Shown piece by piece: positions 55,886 through 64,000 of a stretch of 64,000 nt of DNA. The first letter of the stretch is position 1. Each line of letters begins with the position of its first letter. The notes below the pieces were generated by a model. The model was not told where the DNA came from and made no database searches. It was given only the letters and a program-made list of their open reading frames with translations. Position numbers and translations under genes: made by a program. Source of the DNA: Artemisia argyi. Taxonomy: Eukaryota; Streptophyta; Magnoliopsida; Asterales; Asteraceae. The DNA is taken from the NCBI GenBank assembly GCA_030686995.1, contig CM060695.1, forward strand, positions 101,336,871-101,400,870. Reading direction: 5' to 3'.

Positions 55886-58044
55886 CTATATACTATGGCG
55901 ATGCTCAGGACTCTCCTCTGGAGCGGCGGAACTCCCCGCTTCCTTAAGCTTACTCAAGGTTATGGCATCCTGCATAGACACGGTCGGAACGCTTACAGCC
56001 ACACCATCTGATCTAGGAAGGTGTGCAGCGCCAATGCCACACATCACGGCCTTGCCCTTGATACCCTTCTTCACAGCAACCCTCTGCTCATGTCGCTCTA
56101 GCACCTCTTTTAAGGGAATGTCCCTCTCAATAGCAAAGGGTTTGAGAATATCGCGAGGACGCGCGAACACGGGAACTTGAAGCTGCGAGACATCAGGTTT
56201 CAGATAGTAATCTGATTCCTCTTCCGCGTTACCCCCCAGATGGCGCTGCAAAGTCAAACCCGCCATCAGCACATCTATGGGGTCATCTTGATCGCGCTCC
56301 AACTTCCCTATGTGCGGCAACTCTAGAACCTTCAGCCCCGCCATTGCCTGCAGCAGCTCATCATAGGCCGTAGGGCTGTAACCAGGGACTTCCGCCAAGT
56401 CCTTCTCCAGCAGCTTGGCCTCATGAAGGTCCTCCATGGCCTGCGATCGACCACGCGCAATCGCGCAGTGCACCACCTTCCCAAAAGCTTCCACTACCTC
56501 AGCGGACTCTAGTGTGCTCAAGGCTGCCAGGCGCAGCCCATGGCTAATCAACCATCTGCATTCACAAAGACAATTTGTGTAAGCAAGCAACACGGCGATA
56601 AAGTAATTATAATAACAAGTAAACGAAAATACCTGCGCTCAGCTATAGTGGACATCAGATGGGGATACAATTCCTCATCATACTCTATACTGAGGGCGCG
56701 CAGCTTTTCCTCCTGCATCGCAATCGCCTTCTCGATGCGCCCCTGAAACTCCTGGACGCTGACATGATGCTCCGCCCTCTTCTCTTCAAGATAAGACACC
56801 GACCAGGAAGTTTTAGCCTTTATTTGCTCAAGCTTCGCCCTCGCATACCTAAGGTCGGCCAACATGCTCACCTTATCCTCAGCAATCTTTTTAGCATACG
56901 CCCTCGAGGCCTCCAGCTCCACTTGCGCATTAGCCAACCGCACACGGAGGGTCGCCAACTCCTCCTCCTTTTGGGCAAGAACACTCCTCTCGCCAACATA
57001 CTTCCCTTTCAGCTGAGCCACCAGCTCAGCTTGGCGCGCAGTGGTCGCAGCCAGCTCATCCAATAGCTGCTGCGCCTCACCACCATCAGCAACCTTGGTC
57101 TTCCCCTCCCTGTTTTCATTCTGCGGAGAGGAAACCTCATCAACGAAGACCCCATCATCCTTCGCAGCATCATCCCTACGCAACAAAAAACAGTTAATAA
57201 ATATTACAACAAGTAATATGATAAAACAAAAAAGGGGAGAAGGATGATAAAAATGCAAACTTACAGAAATGGAGAAACATCATCAACCTTCAACCGTGCA
57301 CCAGAATAAAAACAAAAGGGATTAGTTGTTAAAGGCGCGAAGACAAGAATAAAATACTTACAAAGCATGAAGTATAAGGGATGAACACCCACCCTGGCCA
57401 TCCTCACTCAAGAAAGTAGGAACCTCATCCGCAGCACCAAAATAAGCGCGGCTCAACCCCACGTGTACCAAAAACTCCTCTGGATAGGGGTTAATGGCCA
57501 GTCGATTGGCATCTAGAATCTGCGCGTCAGCAAGCCTGTAGGATCTGGGTGCGGGGCGCCCATCCCTTGGCAATGTACTCTGAGTATAAAACTCATAGCC
57601 AGAGGGAAAAACTACATCGTCAACCCAGAAGAAGTATTCTCTCCAATTTTTTAGGGCATCTACTTTCTCGGTGTAACATTGCAGCGCCCCCTGGCGCTTC
57701 GCAAAATAAACCCAACCATTCGACCACGTTGTGTGGTAAAAGGAGCGGAACAAGTCCACGGTCGGGTCTATCGCAAGTAAACGGCAGTTTACTTCAAAAT
57801 TCGACACCTTAGCCGCACCAATACAGTGCAAGTGAGAGATGTGAAGGCGATAGTGATTGAGCAAATCGCTCAAGAAGATAGATATGGGTACACGATGATT
57901 CGCATACTTAAAAAATTTCGTGTAAAGCCCTATTTTCCCTTCGGGGAAATCGGCTATACACGCGTCCACTTCTGGCGCCTCTGGATGGACATCCAAAGGC
58001 ACGAAGAAGTCAGACGAAAACTGAATAACATCCTCATTAGACAT
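55886..58044 (-). CDS. Spliced antisense gene of the Tat element (gypsy-type transposon domain protein), intact
   Basis: Read on the minus strand: coding exon 1 58044-57362, exon 2 57175-56633, exon 3 56555-55886. All junctions are GT..AG (GTAAGT donor; CGTAG acceptor; GCGCAG/GTATTT; AATGCAG/ATGG) and phases fit, giving 1896 nt or 631 residues with no internal stop. Exon 1 (MSNEDVIQFSSDFFVPLDVH) holds the putative gypsy-type transposon domain: GLYTKFFKYANHRVPISIFL, LLNHYRLHISHLHCIGAAKV, PTVDLFRSFYHTT. Exon 2 is a Glu/Lys/Ala-rich coiled coil (ALEEELATLRVRLANAQVEL-like heptads). Exon 3 includes CRWLISHGLRLAALSTLESA and a hydrophilic tail. I chose ATG 58044 because a likely 5'-UTR intron acceptor (GCTCAG) precedes it; ATG 58104 is the alternative. 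Antisense ORFs of this kind are known from Tat elements; function is unknown. Confidence 0.75.
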
Positions 58045-58217
58045 CGCAGAGCGAAAGTCTTCTAACTGAGCAACTATCTTCATTAATTTACGAGTGAAAC
58101 ACACAAAAAATTACTTACGAAAATGAATATTTTCTTTGCAATAAGCTTTCAAGAAAGGGGAAGGAGTGAAGAATGTGTGTGTTTTACTGTGTGATTGTGA
58201 AAAGTGGGGCGGTCACT

Positions 58218-58226
58218 CTTATATAG
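58218..58226 (-). promoter_or_regulatory. TATA box for the Tat antisense gene
   Basis: The minus strand reads CTATATAAG about 175 bp upstream of the chosen ATG, with a candidate 5'-UTR intron (donor TTTTC/GTAAGTAATT near 58,120) between. It is well placed for a separate antisense promoter outside the LTR. Confidence 0.6.
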
Positions 58227-58490
58227 GGAGTGGTAAAAACCCTAAATTAACTCCACGTGGATCCCACTCACAATAACGTATGGCTGAAACTGAACCGGTA
58301 CATACACTTTTTCCCGATTCACGAGGGCCACGTGGACACTACCCCCATTTTTCGAGGTATCCGTTTGAAATACCTAGGACTAGGTGCATTGCACTTAGGA
58401 AATAGGCGGTAATATTTCCTTCATTTCCCGCTACGCTTACCGCTGATAATATTAAGTCTAGTATCCGCGGCTACGAGCCGCGCACACTAG

Positions 58491-58502
58491 ACTGGGGGGA
58501 CA
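58491..58502 (+). other. Polypurine tract of the Tat element
   Basis: ACTGGGGGGACA directly precedes the TGATGACG start of the 3' LTR. Confidence 0.8.
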
Positions 58503-58991
58503 TGATGACGTATAGTCTACATATGGGCCACAAGCCCAAATGATAAACATTACTTGCGCCTAAGTCCACCACGAGTGGACCACCATGACAATGGTATGGG
58601 CCGCAGTATTAATGCCTTGGGCTCACAAAGCCCAATGCCCAATCAAACCCACCGGGTACACGATAAGGATTATCTATTCGTGGAATAGATATCCTTACCT
58701 CGGATAAGCACTATGCGTGCGAAGAGTAAGGAGCAAGAAACCTACACGGTTTCAACTCCTATATATAGAATCATACGATTCTCATTCAAGGTACAACATA
58801 CAAACCCTAACTCTTTAAGAGAACCCTAAATCGATTACTTACTCTCACGCCGGAGTCTAATCGGGGGAGACAATCCCTCGATAAGCCTAACGGTGTTGCT
58901 TTATTTTCTTAGTACGCAGGTAACAAAGTGCTAAGAAGCGAATTGATACGAGAGCAAGAGCCCAATAACCAGGTACGCCCAACTTTTGTAT

Positions 58992-58996
<5 letters not shown>
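58503..58996 (+). repeat. Tat 3' LTR, complete
   Basis: Starts TGATGACGTATAGTCTAC and ends GTATCAACA; matches the left LTR over 49083-49572. TATA box at 58759-58768. It is followed at once by a TA array. Confidence 0.93.
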
Positions 58997-59088
<92 letters not shown>

Positions 59089-59102
59089 TTAAAAGAATAC
59101 CA
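58997..59102. repeat. TA array and 20-bp flank duplicated around the Tat element
   Basis: About 88 bases of TA repeat, then TAAAGTTTAAAAGAATACCA (59083-59102), the same array-plus-20-mer found at 48981-49072 on the other side. Confidence 0.9.
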
Positions 59103-59219
59103 GGGCGCGAAGTGGCACGGAGGACTGTCGGCTTTCTGTCTCAAAACATTTTGACCCCAGGAAAAAGTTTATAGTCGAGTGCGAGCTCGTTCTCTATAAA
59201 CGGTGCTCTGATACCATTT
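59103..59219 (-). other. Chromovirus leader with primer-binding site
   Basis: The complement of 59205-59216 reads TGGTATCAGAGC, an initiator-Met PBS three bases inside the 5' LTR. The rest is the start of the leader, which continues across the Tat insertion at 48,980. Confidence 0.9.
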
Positions 59220-62200
59220 TGTAGCACCCCCAACTCAAAGTACGGCAGCTGACATGCTGGGGGCACTACGCAAATAGAAACCAAGCACATTTATAGCTAA
59301 TGACCACAACACGGGACTTTTATAAATGTTGCAAAACATATCATTCGAATTATAAACCGTTTAGAGTACAAGGACTCTTAAATCAAAGTAGCAGCGGAAA
59401 AAGTAAAATAGAGTTTGCAGCGGAAAGTTTACAAAGTTTAGCAGCGGAAAACATTTAACAAAGTTTAGCAGCGGAAATAAGTAAGACACACCAAGGTTTT
59501 ACAAATAATATGAAAGTAAAGATAGTAAAGATAACAAAGCTGCCTTGACAGAAAGACTCCATCGACCTTGCCACTCCACCAAGCCTATGTCATAAAGCTC
59601 CAAGTCTAATTAGTAGTAGTACCTGAGAAACACATGCTTAAAAGTCAACACAAAGGTTGAGTGTAATCCATAGGTTTAAAATAATAAGTTGAGCACAAGG
59701 TTTTAATCATATGATATAAGCAACAAATGCAAACACCAGGGAAAACAAGGTAACACTAAATATGTAGAGGCAATACGTACACACATACGGTTGATGGTAC
59801 TAAGCTCATGACACACAAACGTTAACCAAACCAATCGTTAGTAACTTTGTACTGACATAAACAATAACCGCGGAATTTCATAATATAAAGTGCCCCCAAG
59901 GCCCGGTACTTGCCAATACCCAGCAAAATCGAAAGTAGTACACTCGCATTGCCAAGCCCTTGACAACCGGGCGGGATGGTCAATCCTATAGGCCTATAAA
60001 CTAAGTTCGCGTTCACTCGCAAGTGACTAATGGCTCATGATCTGAGGGTCTTTCTGGCAAGACAAGCTACTTAGCACATCGTCAGGAAATATATATATCA
60101 TTCAGGAAAAGTATACCAAAAATACTTGTGCTCAGAAAACATTTAAAGCATGTGTCTCACCCCATGGGTTTATAAACAATTAAAATATAAAAAGAGGGGC
60201 TATGAATCACACCTTAACAATAGCAGTAGCAGGAAACGAGATATAGTAACAAATCAATAATGCGTCATAGTAAATGAACCTCTGCACAACCTAATCAATA
60301 TAAATTACATAAATTAGAACTATACTCGAATATCTCAATAAACAATGCTTGAGTAAAAGTTTTGTAAATACAATGGCATTTGAAAGAAATAGATTTCGTA
60401 AAGTCTCGTGTGGGAGACAAGAAAATTAGAAAAGAAATATGTCGGCGAAATGACCAAATACGCAAGAAAGACGAAAGAACTCCTCTAAGAAAGTCGTCGA
60501 AAAGAAATGGAAAGAAAAGAAATAAAAATAGAAGACACACTCAAATAAAGATAAATAATAACACGTAAACAACAAGTCTCAGATTTTACCCGTTTTCCCA
60601 AAATAATGTTGAAATAAAAAGGTTTTGAAATAATAATAATGTTTGGTAAAATGATTTAAGTTTATAAAGAATTTTATAAAATTTCGGCATGACCTGCCCG
60701 TTTATATAACATTTCCCGAGTCAACGACTCTTTATTTTTAAACAATATTAATATATAGATAAATATTATTGGATATATCATTCATGTAGTCCATTAGTTG
60801 TTTAGGTTTTATCGATCATTTTGTATTTGTTCGGGTTCCAGGTACGTTAAGATCTTTACGGGCCTAACTTACCCTACCGTCTCGTGTACCAAATGGTCCA
60901 TAATATCCAAATAACCAAGGCCGTAAATCCAATACGTCCAATTCAAGATCACAATGTCATAAGAATGGAAATATGTCCAATATAAAGTCCACTTAACTAT
61001 ATCAATTTCATTTTAGATTTCATATATATTATTATCCGTTGTATTAGTTTTTACCGTTTAACCCATATCGTAATCCTGAGACTTAGAAATCAAACCAATA
61101 CTCAAAATAATCGCCACAATAATAATAACTCTAAAAATCAACCCAAGTCAAATAAAAATAAACCCGAAACTAAACCAAATCCAAATTGAGTCATACCCTC
61201 TCCTCGGCTCAAACCAAATAACCAAATCCGATCCAAATCCAATCCAAACACTACCAATCCAAATCCAAATCCAAACACCCAAACAATAATAATAATAGTA
61301 TATAAACTCACCCCCCAACCACCACCCATGGCTCGGTGGTGGTGGTTCTCGGCTGCCGAACCACAAACAAACCAAACGAACCCTCGACATCCATTGAACA
61401 CAAGAAAAAAAATATACTCCCTTCGTCACAATCATTAAACAAGAACAAGAATATCACCAAGACCCTCACCGAGTCACGAGTTGACTCGGTCAGTCCATTC
61501 CGAGTCACGGCCAACGGGTCAAACGAGAACCAAGAAGAAATCCAACACAAGTTTGAATTTAAAAATATTAAAAACATTTTTATAAAAGATTTTATATAAA
61601 AATTCGGATTTAATTAAAAATAAAAATTAGGGTTTTAAAAATAAAAACCAAAATACGAAAAAAGGGCGGCGGGGTTGTGGTTTACCGGTAGTAGGATGGC
61701 GGTGGTGGCGGCGGAGACTCTCGGTGGTGGCGGCGGTGGTGAGGTGTGCGGTGGTGATTGTGGGTTGAGGGGGTTAAAGACGGATTTGATTAAATTGGCT
61801 TGTACAACCGGAACGGGGACATCCCGATCTATAAAATATAAAAAGTTTTATTTTTGGGTGGCCGGAAAAATATTTCGGTGGCCGGAATATGGCCGGCAGT
61901 GGGTGCTCCGATGGGTCGGGAGGCGGATGAGAGAGAGGGGAGAGAGGGAGTGTGGTGTGTGTGTTTTATATTTGTAAAAATGAGAAAATGGGGGTGTAGT
62001 GGGGTATATATATGTGGGAAAAAGTATAGGGTGTGTTTGGTAATAAAAGAAAGTATAAGGTAAAATGTAGTGGGTAATTCGGGGACCAAAGTTGCCAACG
62101 TAATAAACTTCTAACGATATACGCTTTGGGGTCCGTACGACATAGCAAACGGACTCGAAAATTTACGAAACTTGCACCGTTGTTCACGAAATAATTTTTC

Positions 62201-62448
62201 CAATAAAATCAAGCATAAACTTCAGAGTTTTTCCAAAACTCAAAATAATTCAAATAATTTGGCAAATGCAATACAATTCGAGTGTTCTAGGTTGTGCTGA
62301 GTCAATCAAGGAATAAAGTTCTCGTTTCCAATATATCTCACGTTTCTCAAGCCCAAATAATTACAAAATAATAGTTTTAAATGTGTCTCAGGTACAAAAA
62401 TAAATATTTGGCTTGTAATAGGTTTTAGAAAAAGTACCGGGGGTTAAA
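59220..62448 (-). repeat. 5' LTR of the chromovirus
   Basis: Pairs with 27598-30757. The outer end reads GGGGTTAAA where the other LTR has GGGGTTACA, a single change of the terminal CA. It carries an extra short ATCCAAATCCA-type tandem near 61,250-61,280 and some 30 bases around 61,400-61,430 that differ from the partner. Confidence 0.93.
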
Positions 62449-62462
62449 TGTGTATTTGGTGC

Positions 62463-63402
62463 TGTTGGGTCCATTCAGTACCTAAACTGTACTAAACAAG
62501 GATTTGAATTAAAAATAACTTAAGTGTTAGTAACCCTTGAACAAGACTCAAGTCACTGAGTGACCAGTTGCTCAGTGAGTCACCTTCGAGATGCTAAGGA
62601 CGAGTCTAAGAAGAAAGCCTCTCCATTCAGTGAGGCAGAATCTCAGTGAATGGCCCTAAGCCAAAGAAGAAGGTGATCGGTTCAGTGAGGATGACAATAA
62701 CTCACTGAACCCCAAGACTCCTCAACAACCAAAAAAGTACTGATTGAAGGCTGAAGATCGAAGACCTGAAGACCAAAGAATGGATGGGACAAAGCGGGAA
62801 ATGTTTGAAAGGATAAGTGGGGTGTCCTTATCAACCTGAAGTCAAACTTTCCTTGAAAGGCAAAATGTTAGGATGGTGTCATCACTACTCCTAAGAAAGA
62901 CATATTGGCTTATACCCAAAATAACCTAATGTAACAAAGACAAAATATGTAAGTATTCTGTCTTGACTAGCTTAGGCCATCTTTTGTTTTTATCATTACG
63001 GTTGAAAATAATTTGTGTATAAATAGGAAACATAAGAGAGGAGTAAAAGTGACAAGTTTGTGCAGTTAATGCTTAGACATTCACAACCTATTTTTACTCC
63101 TCCAAAGAACAACACAGTCCCTGAGATAGCTCAGTAGGACCTTTAGTTGTCACTCAAACTTAGTTTGGGTTTAGTGAGGAGTTATACCATACTTGTCGTT
63201 TCAATCCCAAGTGTTATTCCGAAAACATTTGGGTATAATTATTTTTGATTAATTTCTAATAAAGATTTAAACGTTAAAAAATATCGTCTCTTATCTTTTA
63301 CGTTTTATTTACTTTAAGTTATTAATGATTACATTGCTATACCATGTAACTTGGTTAAATTTAACTTCGTAGTTAAGCTTAATCAAGTAAAAGGGAATAA
63401 CA
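62463..63402 (+). repeat. Presumed copia 5' LTR (about 940 bp)
   Basis: Starts TGTTGGGTCCATTCAG and ends GGGAATAACA three bases before the PBS. U3 contains three successive hairpin-like clusters around TCAGTGA/TCACTGA (62548-62711). A strong TATA box and a downstream AATAAAG (about 63,259) fit U3-R-U5 order. Confidence 0.65.
63018..63025 (+). promoter_or_regulatory. TATA box of the copia LTR
   Basis: TATAAATA in GTGTATAAATAGGAAAC, a near-consensus plant TATA box, about 385 bp before the LTR end. Confidence 0.7.
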
Positions 63403-63404
63403 AG

Positions 63405-63416
63405 TGGTATTAGAGC
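63405..63416 (+). other. Copia primer-binding site, one mismatch
   Basis: TGGTATTAGAGC, the initiator-Met PBS with C to T at position 7, two bases after the LTR. Confidence 0.85.
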
Positions 63417-63489
63417 CTCTGATTTGTAAAACTTCTCAAAAATTTTCAAACAAAAGAGTGCTCAAAGTTTTTAAAATCTAGATCCTACC

Positions 63490-64000
63490 ATGGCTGATAG
63501 CAATGTACCCCAGCTAGTTGATAAAAATGGAGGTAGCTATTCAGCTGTAGCTCCTAAACTAGAAGCTGATAAATTTAGCAAGTGGAAAAAGCGAATGCTT
63601 TGCTACTTGACTAGTATGGAACCATACAACATCAAATGTATCAATGAAGGTCCCTTTTTCCCAAAAACTGCTTAGGGTTTGTCCAAACCTGAAGCACAGT
63701 GGACTCCTGATGAGAGGAGGGTGGTCAATCAAGACCAACGCCTAAAAAGCATCATTATATCGTGTCTCCCTGACGATACAATGGAATCAGTCATTAACTG
63801 TCCTTCAGCTAAACAAACTTGGTTAGACTTGGTTCATACCTTTGAAGGTCCCTTATATACCAAGGAAAATAGGATAATGGACCTGAAACTTGAGTATAAT
63901 ACTTTCAAGGCCAAAGATTCTGAATGTCTCTCTCAAACCTATACTCGTTACAAAACACTGCTCAATGAGCTATCTAATGATGGTATAGTCATGTCTAAGC
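63490..64000 (+). pseudogene. Copia Gag, N-terminal part
   Basis: From ATG 63490: MADSNVPQLVDKNGGSYSAV, LEADKFSKWKKRMLCYLTSM, GPFFPKTA, a TAG stop (63673-63675), then in the same frame GLSKPEAQWTPDERRVVNQD, LKSIIISCLPDDTMESVINC, TWLDLVHTFEGPLYTKENRI, LSQTYTRYKTLLNELSNDGI up to the window end. This is a UBN2-type copia Gag of a different family from the first copia element. One nonsense codon inactivates it unless read through. Confidence 0.9.

Larger units (their letters stand above)
49071..58996 (+). mobile_element. Tat-type (Retand/Ogre-like) Ty3/gypsy element in the chromovirus leader
   Basis: About 9.9 kb on the plus strand with LTRs of about 0.5 kb. It has the Tat-style PBS (TGGCGCCATCCGTGGGA) and the order gag, zinc finger/protease, RT, RNase H, archaeal-type second RNase H, integrase. 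An antisense gene lies between integrase and the 3' LTR. The right LTR has clean TG and CA ends. The left LTR lacks its first 20-odd bases and starts inside a tandem of CAAGCCCAAATGGGCCA, so there is no simple 5-bp target duplication. gag-pol has at least two nonsense codons and two frameshifts. Confidence 0.95.
27598..62448 (-). mobile_element. Outer Ty3/gypsy chromovirus (Tekay-like), 34.9 kb with two nested elements
   Basis: LTRs of 3.16 and 3.23 kb bracket the region, with a perfect 5-bp target duplication TGTGT (27593-27597 and 62449-62453). An initiator-Met PBS adjoins the right LTR, so the element reads right to left. Own coding parts are an acidic ORF, gag-protease (47112-48509), RNase H tail plus integrase (45729-47111) and a chromodomain tail (30792-30932). 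Reverse transcriptase is missing. Athila (30938-45728) and Tat (49071-58996) elements are inserted in it. The chromodomain and Gag style suggest the Tekay (Del-like) lineage. Confidence 0.93.
62463..64000 (+). mobile_element. 5' part of a second Ty1/copia element, cut by the window end
   Basis: An LTR-like block (62463-63402), an initiator-Met-type PBS and a copia gag on the plus strand. The element runs out of the window at 64000. Only nine bases separate it from the chromovirus target duplication. Its left boundary is inferred from the TG next to the CACTA remnant and from the CA before the PBS, so it needs the 3' LTR for proof. Confidence 0.8.

Noticed and set aside
57264..57286. A 23-nt microexon in the first intron of the Tat antisense gene
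   Set aside because: It has possible splice edges, but including it would shift the frame, whereas direct joining of 57362 to 57175 keeps the frame open.

Overview
The window looks like repeat-rich intergenic DNA of a flowering plant. The evidence is plant-type Ty1/copia and Ty3/gypsy lineages (Athila, Tekay-type chromovirus, Tat), remnants of plant genes with introns, fold-back DNA transposons and long AT dinucleotide arrays. The Gag and Pol styles remind me of composite-family (Asteraceae) genomes; that is recollection, not a search result. I see no clearly functional host gene. Almost every coding block is broken. The exception is a spliced antisense gene inside the Tat element.

Region 1 (1-16,235) holds DNA transposons and captured gene pieces. 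A 1.6-kb fold-back element (620-2,251) and a CA/TA array lead into a region with fragments of four unrelated plant genes, all on the + strand and with intron-like gaps: gamma-tubulin complex protein 4, pyruvate phosphate dikinase, a Sec14/CRAL-TRIO protein and a pectate lyase. The pectate lyase piece is split by a hAT element with a perfect 8-bp target duplication. The block ends at 10,516 in a Helitron-type 3' end (GC hairpin, 8 nt, CTAG, then T), so the best reading is a gene-capturing Helitron; its 5' end is not found. A second fold-back element (11,328-12,118), a TAA-rich MITE (12,290-12,988) and degenerate tandem repeats follow.

Region 2 (16,236-25,105) is one decayed Ty1/copia element on the minus strand with both LTRs, an initiator-Met PBS, PPT, gag, protease, integrase, RT and RNase H. 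Region 3 (25,106-27,597) has a small unknown ORF, an F-box/FBD-LRR remnant and the CACTA-type end that interrupts it.

Region 4 (27,598-62,448) is a three-element nest. The outer element is a Tekay-like chromovirus (minus strand, about 3.2-kb LTRs, TSD TGTGT). It has lost RT by internal deletion and was entered twice. An Athila element (30,938-45,728, minus, TSD CTTAA) sits exactly between its integrase and chromodomain. A Tat element (49,071-58,996, plus) sits in its 5' leader. The Tat element has dual RNase H and carries, on the opposite strand, a three-coding-exon gene whose exons join into an uninterrupted frame of about 631 residues. Region 5 (62,463-64,000) is the 5' part of another Ty1/copia element, cut by the window end.

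The most unusual signals are: the four-gene capture; a family of about 100-bp tandem repeats shared by the 3' untranslated regions of the copia element (16,932-17,400) and the unrelated Athila element (34,763-35,190); the intact spliced antisense gene in an otherwise dead Tat element; and the anomalous left junction of that Tat element.
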